This document shows, piece after piece, positions 1-7,748 of a stretch of 64,000 bases of DNA. Both the position numbers and the translations under genes were made by a program. The DNA is taken from assembly GCF_016907435.1 (NCBI RefSeq), contig NZ_JAFBBZ010000001.1, positions 1,798,001 through 1,862,000 on the forward strand, read 5' to 3'. The DNA is from Nocardioides salarius (GTDB lineage Bacteria > Actinomycetota > Actinomycetes > Propionibacteriales > Nocardioidaceae). The notes beneath the pieces are model-generated. The model was not told the DNA's origin. It made no database searches and saw only the letters and a list, made by a program, of their open reading frames with translations. Numbering within the stretch: position 1 is the first letter of the stretch; the number at the start of each line of letters is the position of its first letter.

Positions 1-378
1 GGGCGGTCCTGGGCCGTGCGCCCCCTCGGCTGGGTGGGGGACGCGGTCCTGGTCCAGCGAGTGCCCGCCGACGGAGGTCCGGGCCGGCTCACCCTCGCCC
101 CCGTCGATGCCGACGCCGACCTGCTCGACGTCGGCATGATCGGGGGCGGCGACGGCTCGTCCACCGGACCCGGGGTCGGCCCGCTCAGCGTGGCGACCGA
201 TCTCGTCACTGCGGAGCGGCCCACCGTGTCCCGGCCCGCGCCCGACTGGCCGTGGTCCGAGGAGCGGTGGCTGCTCACCGTGGGCCTGGGCATCCTGGGA
301 CTGCTCGTGGTCGGCGGGCTGGCCTGGGTCGTCGTACGCCGCCGGCGCAGGGCACGCGAAGACGTCGCCGAGGAGTGA
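1..378 (+). CDS. C-terminal part of a membrane-anchored beta-propeller-like protein (5' end outside window)
   Basis: The frame is open from base 1, so this is the tail of a longer gene. The last ~60 residues hold one membrane segment (LLTVGLGILGLLVVGGLAWVV) followed by an arginine-rich cytoplasmic end. The stretch before it (LSVATDLVTAERP) and the membrane tail match the end of the protein at 948-2327 (LTVATDLLADGAA, then a membrane segment and an Arg-rich end). The two are therefore probably paralogs. By analogy the missing part would be a WD40/TolB-like propeller with an N-terminal membrane segment. Function is unknown. The neighbouring sigma factor suggests a membrane regulator, but that is inference. 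Confidence 0.6.
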   Translation, partial: GRSWAVRPLGWVGDAVLVQRVPADGGPGRLTLAPVDADADLLDVGMIGGGDGSSTGPGVGPLSVATDLVTAERPTVSRPAPDWPWSEERWLLTVGLGILGLLVVGGLAWVVVRRRRRAREDVAEE

Positions 379-429
379 CCCCCGCGGGTGGCCCTGCGCG
401 CGTATGCCTGGGTGAGAGAGGGTGATCCA

Positions 430-951
430 GTGGCGTCCGGACCGGGCATGGACTTCGAGTCGTTCGTGCGCGCCCGCACACCGGCCCTCTCCCGCACCGC
501 GTACCTCCTGACGGGGGACGCCCACCTGGCGGAGGACCTCGTGCAGACAGCGCTCTTCAAGGCGGCCCGGGCGTGGCCGCGCCTCTCCGGCGACCCGGAG
601 CCCTACGTGCGGCGCATCCTCTACACCCAGAACATCTCCTGGTGGCGCTCGAGGCGCCACCTCACCGAGCAGCCGCTCGGCGGGTACGACGCCCCGGCGG
701 CCGAGCGCTCCGACCCGGCTCTGCGCCTGAGCCTCGAGGAGGCGCTCGCCCGCCTGACCAGCCGCCAGCGCACCGTGCTGGTGCTGCGCTACTTCGAGGA
801 CCTCACCGAGGTGCAGACCGCGTCCGCGCTGGGCATCCGCCCCGGCACCGCCAAGTCGCTGACCCGCCAGGCGCTGGCCCGCCTCCGCACCCTGGCGCCC
901 GAGCTCGCCGAGCTCGTCGGGCACCCCCCGGCCGAGGAGGTGGCCCGATGA
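430..951 (+). CDS. SigE-family ECF RNA polymerase sigma factor
   Basis: The protein of ~173 aa has the sigma-70 region 2 layout near the start (FVRARTPALSRTAYLLTGD, then AEDLVQTALFKAARAW) and region 4 near the end (LTSRQRTVLVLRYFEDLTEVQTASALGIRPGTAKSLTRQALARL), which is a helix-turn-helix for -35 recognition. This is the small two-domain SigE-family ECF type common in Actinobacteria. I chose the GTG at 430 because a GAGAGAGG Shine-Dalgarno run lies 8 bp upstream; ATG 448 is an alternative. The stop overlaps the next start (ATGA), so it is translationally coupled to the membrane propeller protein, which may be its regulator. The promoter targets are unknown. Confidence 0.9.
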   Translation: MASGPGMDFESFVRARTPALSRTAYLLTGDAHLAEDLVQTALFKAARAWPRLSGDPEPYVRRILYTQNISWWRSRRHLTEQPLGGYDAPAAERSDPALRLSLEEALARLTSRQRTVLVLRYFEDLTEVQTASALGIRPGTAKSLTRQALARLRTLAPELAELVGHPPAEEVAR

Positions 952-2327
952 GCCGGCCGCTGCGCGAGGAGCTCGAGCGGATCGCCGAGCGCGCCCCGGT
1001 GGCCGAGGTGCCCGCCGACACCTGGGAGCGGGCGCGGCGCAGCGTGCGGCGCGACGCCCTCGCCGTCGTGGCCGCGGTGGCCGCGGTGGTGGCCCTGGTC
1101 GCCGGCGCGCTCGCGTGGCTGCCCGACCGGGCCGAGGTCGCCCCGGCCGAGGGCGACGCGGGTGCGCTGCCGGCGTACCTGCCGGTGCCGAGCGGCCGGC
1201 AGGCCGTCCACTCCACCGACGACCTCGCCGTGGGGGCCCAGGCGGCCGCGATGGTGCCCGACACCCCGCAGGGCAACCGGCAGGTCGTCGCGGTGGACGC
1301 GCGCACCGGCGAGTACCGGGGTCTCGACCTGCCCCGCTTCGGCGCCGCCGCGGGCCGCGACCTCAGCGGCACCGTGCACCCCGTGGCGCTCTCGCCCGAC
1401 GGCACCACGCTGGCCTACCCCACCGTCTCGGGGCTCCCCGTGGGGGCCACGCTGCGCACCGGCCTGGGCATCGTCGACCTGACCACCGGCGAGGTGCGCC
1501 AGGTGGCCCTGGAGGACGCAGGGCGCCCCGTCCTGGTGCGCACGGTCTCCTTCTCACCCGGCGGCGGCTGGCTGCTCTGGACGGGGCAGCCGGTGCTGCC
1601 GCGCGGAAGCGGCAGGTCCTTCGGGGACGCCGCCGTCTCCGGCCGCGTCGCCCCGGGGTCGACCCGCTCCGTGCCGCTGCCCGGCCGCGACCGAGGAACC
1701 GGGCTCTCCGTCGGCATCGACGACCAGGGCACCGTCGCGCGGGTGGGCGCGTCGACGCGCCTGCTGCCCGTCGACGACGACTCGGCGCCCCGCGCCCCGC
1801 CGGGCGTGGAGGGCGTCGTGCTCAGCGGCACCGTCGACGACAGCGCCGTGAGCCACCTGGTCAACACCTACCAGCCGGGGGACGACCGCGAGGCCGCGTA
1901 CAGCTGGGTCACCGCCAGCCGTGCGGACCCCGACGCCGCACCACGGCGCCTCGGCCTCGCCGATGCCCTCCTGGGCGCCACCTGGCGGGTGCTGGAGTGG
2001 GTCGACCCCGACCACGTCGTCGTGGCCGTCGACGTCTCCGAGGACGGCTCCACCCTCGAGACGCAGGTCGGCGTGCTCACCCTGGCCGCCGGCGGTGCGA
2101 CCTTCGAGACGGTGCTCGTCAGCGGCCCCGACGCGCACGCCCTCACCGTGGCCACCGACCTGCTCGCCGACGGCGCCGCCGCGGTGGAGCGCCCGCTGCC
2201 CGCCTTCGCCGAGGAGCGACGCTCCCGCACCTGGTGGTGGGTCGGCGGCGGGCTGGCGCTCGTGGGCGCGCTGGCGCTCGCCCGTGCGGTCGTACGCCGC
2301 CGCGCTCAGCGCCGCTCGGCCAGGTAG
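948..2327 (+). CDS. Membrane-anchored TolB/WD40-like beta-propeller protein, sigma-factor partner
   Basis: This 459-aa protein starts at the ATG that overlaps the sigma factor stop. Residues ~38-58 form one alanine/valine-rich membrane segment, and residues ~425-447 form a second (WWWVGGGLALVGALALARAV) followed by an Arg-rich tail. Between them is a repeated beta-rich region with propeller-like phrases (HPVALSPDGTTLAYP, VSFSPGGGWLLWTG). Coupling to a SigE-type sigma gene suggests a membrane anti-sigma or sensor role, but I see no ZAS-type Cys/His motif in the N-terminus. The last 22 bp overlap the convergent MBL-hydrolase gene. It is paralogous to the truncated gene at 1-378. Confidence 0.7.
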   Translation: MSRPLREELERIAERAPVAEVPADTWERARRSVRRDALAVVAAVAAVVALVAGALAWLPDRAEVAPAEGDAGALPAYLPVPSGRQAVHSTDDLAVGAQAAAMVPDTPQGNRQVVAVDARTGEYRGLDLPRFGAAAGRDLSGTVHPVALSPDGTTLAYPTVSGLPVGATLRTGLGIVDLTTGEVRQVALEDAGRPVLVRTVSFSPGGGWLLWTGQPVLPRGSGRSFGDAAVSGRVAPGSTRSVPLPGRDRGTGLSVGIDDQGTVARVGASTRLLPVDDDSAPRAPPGVEGVVLSGTVDDSAVSHLVNTYQPGDDREAAYSWVTASRADPDAAPRRLGLADALLGATWRVLEWVDPDHVVVAVDVSEDGSTLETQVGVLTLAAGGATFETVLVSGPDAHALTVATDLLADGAAAVERPLPAFAEERRSRTWWWVGGGLALVGALALARAVVRRRAQRRSAR

Positions 2328-3139
2328 GCCAGCTGGGCCCGCACCGACAGCTCGGCGGCGCCCCAGAGCACCGGGTCGACGTCGGCGTAGACGATCTCGA
2401 CGACGCGCCGCGGCACCTCGTCGACGGCGATGCCCTCGGGGTGCGGGGCGGCGCGCAGCGTGTCGACCGCGGCCTGCACCTGCTCGAGCCGCTCGCGGCG
2501 GTGGTCCTGGTAGTAGCCGATCGCGCCCAACGCGTCGTCGATCACCGGGCCGTGGCCGGGCCAGATGGTGGCGACCTCCTGGGCCTCGGCCAAGGCGCGC
2601 AGGCGGCCGAGGGAGCCCAGGTAGGCGCCCAGCTCGCCGTCGGGGTGGGCGACCACGGTGGTGCCGCGGCCCAGCACGGTGTCACCGGTCAGCACCGCCC
2701 GCTCGGCGGGCAGCACGAAGGACAGCGAGTCGGCGGTGTGGCCGGGGGTGCCCACGACGCGCACCTCGAGCCCGTCGACCTCGACGACGTCACCGTCGTC
2801 GAGCCCCTCGGAGCCCAGCTGGTGGCGCGGGTCGAGGGCCCTCACGCCGCAGCCCATCCGCTCGGCGAACTCCTTGGCCGCCTCGGAGTGGTCGTGGTGG
2901 TGGTGGGTCAGCAGCACCGCCCCCACCTCGCCGGCCGCCTCGGCCACCGCGTCGAGATGGGCCAGGATCGAGGGACCCGGGTCGACCACGACCGAGCGGC
3001 GGGCCCCCGGCTCGCGCAGCACCCAGGTGTTGGTGCCGTCGAGGGTCATGTGGTCGGCGTTGGGCGCCAGCACGCAGCGCGCCCGTTCGCCGAACGACCC
3101 GCCGGCCCAGCCGGAGGGACCCACGACGGGCGTGCTCAC
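2306..3139 (-). CDS. MBL-fold metallo-hydrolase (LACTB2-like)
   Basis: This 277-aa metallo-beta-lactamase-fold hydrolase carries the metal-binding run THHHHDH at residues 78-84 (HxHxDH), a later PGHTADS and a GDTVLG aspartate motif, and WPGHG near the C-terminus. The C-terminal helical extension resembles LACTB2-like proteins. The family hydrolyses thioesters, lactams, nucleic acids or glyoxalase-type substrates, and the substrate here is unknown. GTG start; the start overlaps the NUDIX stop by 4 bp (GTGA), so it is the last gene of the DUF4177-RidA-NUDIX-MBL run. It corresponds in position to mycobacterial Rv3677c. The 3' end overlaps the convergent propeller gene. Confidence 0.85.
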   Translation of the reverse strand: MSTPVVGPSGWAGGSFGERARCVLAPNADHMTLDGTNTWVLREPGARRSVVVDPGPSILAHLDAVAEAAGEVGAVLLTHHHHDHSEAAKEFAERMGCGVRALDPRHQLGSEGLDDGDVVEVDGLEVRVVGTPGHTADSLSFVLPAERAVLTGDTVLGRGTTVVAHPDGELGAYLGSLGRLRALAEAQEVATIWPGHGPVIDDALGAIGYYQDHRRERLEQVQAAVDTLRAAPHPEGIAVDEVPRRVVEIVYADVDPVLWGAAELSVRAQLAYLAERR

Positions 3140-4005
3140 GCCTGCCTCCGCTCGCTGACGAGCGGGCGCAGCCGGTCGGGCAGCGACAGGGTCCAGCCGT
3201 CCCCCAGCGGCTCCACGGTCGGGGTGAACATCTGCACCGAGCGCTCCCGGGCCGCCTCCAGCACCGCGGCCGGGTCGGCGTACGTGCCGACCTCCATCGA
3301 GGTCAGGTAGGTCGGCGGCATCATCGCCAGCTCGCCGGCGTCGGCCTGGTCGGCCGCGACCCGCGCGGGCAGCCAGGTCACCGACGACGACTCGCTGGAG
3401 ACGTCGCGGGTCACCTGACCGGCGGGGAGCTCGGCGACGAAGAACCAGGTGCGGTAGCGCCTGGGCTCGAAGACCGGGGTCAGCCAGGCGTCCCAGACGC
3501 CCAGCAGGTCGGTGCGCAGCACCAGCCCGCGGCGGTTGAGGAAGTCGGTCATCGCCAGCTCGCGCGACTCCAGGGCGACCCGGTCGGCCTCCCAGTCGTC
3601 GGCCGTGGTGTCGGCCACGACGTCGCCGTCGGAGACGCCGGCCAGCAGCACCCCCGACTCCTCGAAGGTCTCGCGCACCGCCGCGCAGACCAGCGCCCGG
3701 GCGGTCTCCTCGTCACAGCCCAGCCGCTCGCCCCAGGCCGCCGGGTCGGGCCCGGCCCAGCCCACCTGCGCGTCGAAGTCGCGCGGGTCGACGCCGCCGC
3801 CGGGGAAGACCGCCATCCCGGCCGCGAAGTCCATCGAGACCTGGCGGCGCAGGTAGTAGGCCTCGGGCCCGGTCTCGCCGCCGCGCAGCACGATCACGGT
3901 CGCCGCGTTGCGCGGCTCGACCGGCTCGCGGGTTCCGTCGGCGTACTCCGCGGCCAGGGCCACGACCTTGTCGGGCAGCGGCACGGGCGGCAGCGGGATG
4001 CGCAT
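3136..4005 (-). CDS. NUDIX hydrolase
   Basis: This 289-aa protein has a split Nudix box: a glycine stretch (AVFPGGGVDP) and, about 35 residues later, RETFEESGVLL, which holds the REUXEEXGU metal-binding core. The insertion between the two halves is like that of NUDT7/NUDT19-type CoA diphosphatases, but the substrate cannot be read from the sequence. I start at ATG 4005, which shares one base with the stop of the RidA gene. The frame is open further upstream, but that extension lies antisense-like inside ridA and is Arg-rich shadow sequence. Coupled at both ends to RidA and MBL genes. Confidence 0.85.
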   Translation of the reverse strand: MRIPLPPVPLPDKVVALAAEYADGTREPVEPRNAATVIVLRGGETGPEAYYLRRQVSMDFAAGMAVFPGGGVDPRDFDAQVGWAGPDPAAWGERLGCDEETARALVCAAVRETFEESGVLLAGVSDGDVVADTTADDWEADRVALESRELAMTDFLNRRGLVLRTDLLGVWDAWLTPVFEPRRYRTWFFVAELPAGQVTRDVSSESSSVTWLPARVAADQADAGELAMMPPTYLTSMEVGTYADPAAVLEAARERSVQMFTPTVEPLGDGWTLSLPDRLRPLVSERRQA

Positions 4006-4472
4006 CAGGCGTCGGCCACCTCGACCACCAGCTCGACCTCGACGGGCGAGTCGAGCGGGAGGACCGGCACCCCGACGGCCGAGCGTGCGTGCACCCCGGC
4101 CTCGCCGAAGACCTTGCCGAGCAGCTCGGAGACACCGTTGGCGACCCCGGGCTGGCCGGTGAAGTCGGGGGTGGAGGCCACGAAGCACACGACCTTCACG
4201 ACGCGTGCGACCCGGGAGAGCTCGCCGACCTCGGCGCGCACCGCGGCGATGGCGTTGAGCGCGCACTGCACGGCGCACTCGTAGGCCTCCTCGGCGGTGA
4301 CCTCGCCGCCGACCTTGCCGGTGGCCATCAGCTCGCCGCTGCGCATCGGCAGCTGGCCGGAGGTGAAGACGTGCGCGCCCGAGCGGACCGCCGGCACGTA
4401 CGCCGCCACCGGGGCGGCCACCTCGGGCACCGCGTGGCCGAGGTCGGCCAGGCGCTCCTCGGGAGTGCTCAC
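4005..4472 (-). CDS. RidA family protein
   Basis: This 155-aa protein has the YjgF/YER057c/UK114 fold pattern: SGAHVFTSGQLPM near residue 32, a central cysteine-containing helix (YECAVQCALNAIAAV), the VVCFVAST strand and the C-terminal PLDSPVEVELVVEV. RidA proteins deaminate reactive enamine/imine intermediates from PLP enzymes. Members of the longer actinobacterial branch, such as this one, may have other roles. The catalytic arginine of RidA proper is not obvious here. GTG start. It lies between a DUF4177-type miniprotein and a NUDIX gene, in the order seen around mycobacterial Rv3678c. Confidence 0.85.
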   Translation of the reverse strand: MSTPEERLADLGHAVPEVAAPVAAYVPAVRSGAHVFTSGQLPMRSGELMATGKVGGEVTAEEAYECAVQCALNAIAAVRAEVGELSRVARVVKVVCFVASTPDFTGQPGVANGVSELLGKVFGEAGVHARSAVGVPVLPLDSPVEVELVVEVADA

Positions 4473-4482
4473 AGCCCGCTCC

Positions 4483-4638
4483 TCAGCCCTGGGCCGGGCG
4501 CTTGAGGAAGGCCACGAGGCCGCCCTGGGCGTTGGTCTGGATGGTCACCAGCTCCCAGCCGTCCTGGCCGAAGTTGTTGAGCATCAGGGCCTCGTTGTGG
4601 AGCGGAATCGGCGCCACCTGGTATTCCCACGTCGTCAT
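4483..4638 (-). CDS. DUF4177-type 51-aa protein (Rv3678A-like)
   Basis: This 51-aa protein begins TTWEYQVAPIPL and has the DGWELVTI core and a C-terminal VAFLKRP. That is the pattern of the small DUF4177 proteins, including the mycobacterial miniprotein next to Rv3678c. It is predicted to be soluble, with a single alpha/beta unit. The start at ATG 4638 is supported by a TAGGGT -10 box ending 7 bp upstream, so the mRNA is probably leaderless. It is the first gene of the run DUF4177-RidA-NUDIX-MBL, only 10 bp before RidA. Function unknown. Confidence 0.8.
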   Translation of the reverse strand: MTTWEYQVAPIPLHNEALMLNNFGQDGWELVTIQTNAQGGLVAFLKRPAQG

Positions 4639-4645
4639 GGGCCGC

Positions 4646-4651
4646 ACCCTA
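4646..4651 (-). promoter_or_regulatory. -10 box of a leaderless promoter for the DUF4177-ridA run
   Basis: TAGGGT on the minus strand, 7 bp before ATG 4638. The predicted transcription start coincides with the start codon, and there is no Shine-Dalgarno sequence between them. Confidence 0.5.
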
Positions 4652-4740
4652 CTCGCCGCGGCAGCGCCGCCACCGCCCCCCGCGGAGGCGTCGTACGACG
4701 ACACGGCCCCGACCGCGCGCGGGGCGCGGCCGGGGCCGTG

Positions 4741-4790
4741 TCTGGGTGGTGCTGGGTGGTGCTGGGTCGTGCTGGGTGGTGCTGGGGTCA
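4741..4790 (-). repeat. 10-bp tandem repeat starting at the BCCT stop codon
   Basis: Read on the minus strand, the BCCT stop codon TGA opens a run of about five 10-bp units of the form CCACCCAGCA (first unit GACCCCAGCA). It fills most of the 149-bp gap between the BCCT gene and the DUF4177 gene. The rest of that gap holds only the promoter box and G+C-rich sequence. Confidence 0.75.
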
Positions 4791-6512
4791 GCGGCGGTGC
4801 GTGGTGCTGGTCGAGGAGTCCTCGACCACCGGGATCGTGCCGCTGTCCTGCAGCCCCTCGGTGACCTCGTCGGCGATCTGCGTCGCCAGCCACTTGCGCT
4901 TCTTGCGCTGGATGACGCGGTTCTCGGCGAGCAGCGCCTTGGCGGTGGCGATCATCAGCAGCACCATGATGATGCTGAACGGGGCCGCGACCAGGATGGC
5001 GCTGGTCTGCAGCGCCGCCAGTCCGCCGGCGCCGGCCATCAGCAGCACCGCTGCCACGACGCCCTCCATGCCGGCCCAGAACGCGCGGCTCCACACCGGC
5101 GGGTTCGGGTCGCCGCCTTCGGCGAGCATGTCGACCACGAAGGAGCCCGAGTCGGAGCTGGTCACGAAGAAGACCACGATCAGGAAGATCGCGACCACGC
5201 TGAGCAGGGTGCCCAGGGGGAGGGTGTCGAGCATCTGGAAGAGCGCGAGGTCGGTGCTCACGCCCTCCTCGCCGATCAGGCCGCCGCCCCCGAACATCTC
5301 GGTCCAGATGGCCGTGCCACCGAGCACCGAGAACCACAGGAAGGTGACCATCGTCGGCACCAGCAGCACGCCGAGCACGAACTCGCGCACGGTGCGCCCG
5401 CGCGAGATGCGCGCGATGAAGACGCCGACGAACGGCGCCCAGCTCATCCACCAGCCCCAGTAGTAGGTGGTCCAGCCCGACAGCCAGCTCTGGCCGGCCT
5501 CGCCCTGGAAGGGGCGCACGTCGAAGGAGAGCTTGAGGAAGTTCTGCAGGTAGGACCCGATCTGGGTCACGAAGTCGCTCAGCAGGAAGACGGTCGGGCC
5601 GAGCAGCAGCACGGCGGCCAGCAGGCCGGCCGCGACGCCCATGTTGATGTTCGACAGGTAGCGGATGCCCTTGTCGACGCCGGTGACCACGGAGACGAGC
5701 GCGATGCCGGTGATGACGGCGATCAGCAGGACCAGCAGCGGGGTGCTGGCCTCGTCGACGACGCCCAGGAAGCTCAGGCCGGCGCCGACCTGCTTGACGC
5801 CGAAGCCGAGCGAGGTGGCGACACCGAAGAGGGTGCCGACGATCGCGACGACGTCGACGACGTCGCCCCAGAAGCCGAGGATGCGCTTGCCGAGCAGCGG
5901 CTCGAGCGCCCAGCGGATCGAGATCGGGCGGCCCTTGCGGTGCACGGCGTAGGCGATCGCGAGGCCCACCACGACGTAGATGGCCCAGGCGTGCAGGCCC
6001 CAGTGCAGGAAGGTGGTGTCCATCGCGGTGCGGGCGACCTGGTCGGGCCCGCCGGCGACGTCGGTGCCCGGGGGCGGGGTGGCCACGTGGTTGAGCGGCT
6101 CGGCGACGCCCCAGAACACCAGGCCGATGCCCATGCCGGCCGCGAAGAGCATCGCGAACCAGGACTTGAGCCCGAACTCGGGGTCCTCGTCGTCCTTGCC
6201 CAGGACGATCGAGCCCATCGGTGAGAGGGCCATCCACAGGGAGAAGGCGACGAACGACGTCACCACGAGGACGTACCACCAGCCGAGGTCGATGACGACG
6301 GTGTTGTTGGCCTTCTGCAGCAGGTCACCCATGCCGGTGGGGAAGATCGCGGCGGCCGCGGAGAAGACCACCAGGATCACGGCGGCGGGGATGAAGACGC
6401 GGGGTGCGGCCATCGGGAAGCGGCGCCGCGCAGCACCCTCGGCGCGGTCGGGCGCGTCGGAGGCCGGCTCGTCCGGATGAGCGGGTCGGTCTGTGGGTGG
6501 GCTGGACGTCAT
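4788..6512 (-). CDS. BCCT family transporter (betaine/carnitine/choline type)
   Basis: This 574-aa protein has about twelve hydrophobic segments starting near residue 35 and the family signature around WTTYYWGWWMSWAPFVGVFIARIS, followed by GGTAIWTEM. BCCT carriers bring in quaternary amines such as glycine betaine or choline with Na+ or H+, usually for osmoprotection. The N-terminal ~30 residues and the C-terminal ~60 residues are cytoplasmic and charged, where osmosensing usually resides in the family. Start ATG 6512 has GAGAGG 6 bp upstream. The gene interrupts the otherwise Rv3678A-Rv3679-like neighbourhood and has its own promoter region. Exact substrate unknown. Confidence 0.92.
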   Translation of the reverse strand: MTSSPPTDRPAHPDEPASDAPDRAEGAARRRFPMAAPRVFIPAAVILVVFSAAAAIFPTGMGDLLQKANNTVVIDLGWWYVLVVTSFVAFSLWMALSPMGSIVLGKDDEDPEFGLKSWFAMLFAAGMGIGLVFWGVAEPLNHVATPPPGTDVAGGPDQVARTAMDTTFLHWGLHAWAIYVVVGLAIAYAVHRKGRPISIRWALEPLLGKRILGFWGDVVDVVAIVGTLFGVATSLGFGVKQVGAGLSFLGVVDEASTPLLVLLIAVITGIALVSVVTGVDKGIRYLSNINMGVAAGLLAAVLLLGPTVFLLSDFVTQIGSYLQNFLKLSFDVRPFQGEAGQSWLSGWTTYYWGWWMSWAPFVGVFIARISRGRTVREFVLGVLLVPTMVTFLWFSVLGGTAIWTEMFGGGGLIGEEGVSTDLALFQMLDTLPLGTLLSVVAIFLIVVFFVTSSDSGSFVVDMLAEGGDPNPPVWSRAFWAGMEGVVAAVLLMAGAGGLAALQTSAILVAAPFSIIMVLLMIATAKALLAENRVIQRKKRKWLATQIADEVTEGLQDSGTIPVVEDSSTSTTHRR

Positions 6513-6536
6513 GACTGCCTCTCGGTCGGGATCACT

Positions 6537-6564
6537 CTGAGTCGGTCGTGCTGAGTCGGTCGTG
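6537..6564. repeat. Two-copy 14-bp tandem repeat upstream of the BCCT gene
   Basis: Two adjacent perfect copies of CTGAGTCGGTCGTG, with a partial third copy following, lie just upstream of the BCCT start region (the gene reads on the minus strand). It may be an operator or only slippage. Confidence 0.6.
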
Positions 6565-6715
6565 CTCGGTCGGGCGTACCCACCGCAGGGCCCTCGTGGG
6601 GCCGCCGGGCCCCGAGGCCGGCGCGGGAGCAACCGATCACGTTACCGCCCGGACACCCCGCTCGTCACACCTGCGGGTGGTGCGCGACCACCCGGCGGGG
6701 TGCGAGCGCGCGCAC

Positions 6716-6721
6716 TAGGCT
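6716..6721 (+). promoter_or_regulatory. -10 box of a leaderless promoter for the ArsA-type ATPase pair
   Basis: TAGGCT ends 7 bp before the GTG start at 6729, with no Shine-Dalgarno sequence between. This predicts a transcript beginning at the start codon. Confidence 0.5.
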
Positions 6722-6728
6722 CGCGTCC

Positions 6729-7748
6729 GTGACACGTACCGACTGGTCCGAGGTGCAGCTGCACGTGGTGACGGGCAAGGGCGGCACCGGCAAGTCCACC
6801 GTCGCCGCCTCCCTGGCCCTGGCGCTGGCCGCCGAGGGCCGCCAGGTGCTCCTCTGCGAGGTCGAGGGGCGCCAGGGCATCGCCCGGATGTTCGACGTGG
6901 ACCCGCTGCCCTACGCCGAGCGCCGCATCGCCACCGGCCTGGCCGACCCCGGGAGCGGCACCACCGGCAGCAGGCCCGGCACCGTGCACGCGCTGCACAT
7001 CGACCCCGAGGCCGCGCTCCTGGAGTACCTCGCGCTCTACTACAAGCTCGGCCGGGCCGGGCGGGCGCTCGACCGCTTCGGCGTGATCGAGTTCGCCACC
7101 ACCATCGCCCCGGGCGTGCGCGACGTCCTGCTCACCGGCAAGGTCTACGAGGCCGTGCAGCGCAACAGCCGCAACAAGGGCGCGGTGCAGTACGACGCCG
7201 TGGTGCTCGACGCCCCGCCCACCGGCCGGATCACCCAGTTCCTCAACGTCAGCGACGAGCTGGCGGGGCTGGCCAAGGTCGGCCCGATCCGCGCCCAGTC
7301 GGACACGATGATGACGCTCTTCCGCTCGCCGCGCACCGCCGTGCACCTGGTGACGGTGCTCGAGGAGATGCCGGTGCAGGAGACGGCCGACGGCATCGCC
7401 CAGCTGCGCGAGGCGGGCCTGCCCGTCGGGGCGGTCGTGGTCAACCAGGTGCGCCCACGCGACCTGGCCACGGGCGATCTCGCCGACGCGCTCGCCGGCC
7501 GGCTCGACCGCGCGCAGCTGCGCGGCGACCTCGAGGCCGCCGGTGTCGAGGTCACCGACCCCCTGCTCGACGGGCTGGTCGCCGAGGCGCGCGACCACGC
7601 CGAGCGGCGGGCGCTCGAGGACGCGCAGCGCCGGCTGGTCGCCGACTTCGACGTGCCGGTGGTGGAGCTGCCGCGGCTCGCAGGCGGCGTCGACCTCGGC
7701 GGCCTCTACGACCTCGCGGCCACCCTCGACGAACAGGGGCTCCGATGA
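6729..7748 (+). CDS. ArsA/Get3-like anion-transporting ATPase, subunit 1 (Rv3679-like)
   Basis: This 339-aa SIMIBI-class ATPase has a deviant Walker A, KGGTGKST at residues 17-24, with the signature lysine (K17), a VLDAPPTGR switch and a VVVNQVRP base-recognition stretch. These proteins form nucleotide-sandwiched dimers. Get3 relatives target membrane proteins and ArsA relatives drive metalloid efflux. The mycobacterial pair at this position (Rv3679-Rv3680) is a Get3-like heteromeric ATPase. No arsenite-binding cysteine cluster is visible, so arsenic export is unlikely. The stop overlaps the next ATG (ATGA), so the two subunits are coupled. Confidence 0.88.
   Translation: MTRTDWSEVQLHVVTGKGGTGKSTVAASLALALAAEGRQVLLCEVEGRQGIARMFDVDPLPYAERRIATGLADPGSGTTGSRPGTVHALHIDPEAALLEYLALYYKLGRAGRALDRFGVIEFATTIAPGVRDVLLTGKVYEAVQRNSRNKGAVQYDAVVLDAPPTGRITQFLNVSDELAGLAKVGPIRAQSDTMMTLFRSPRTAVHLVTVLEEMPVQETADGIAQLREAGLPVGAVVVNQVRPRDLATGDLADALAGRLDRAQLRGDLEAAGVEVTDPLLDGLVAEARDHAERRALEDAQRRLVADFDVPVVELPRLAGGVDLGGLYDLAATLDEQGLR

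Noticed and set aside
573..2327. Upstream extension of the propeller-protein frame through the sigma factor gene
   Set aside because: The extension is Arg/Pro/Ala-rich and in a different frame of a clear sigma factor. The ATG at 948 has the ATGA overlap expected of coupled genes.
1115..3310. Long plus-strand frame through the propeller and MBL genes
   Set aside because: It has no start-site support, is Arg/His/Val-rich, and conflicts with two well-supported genes.
4788..6512. Horizontally acquired island around the BCCT gene
   Set aside because: Base composition and codon use look like the neighbours, and there are no flanking repeats, tRNA or integrase. Only the synteny break is notable.
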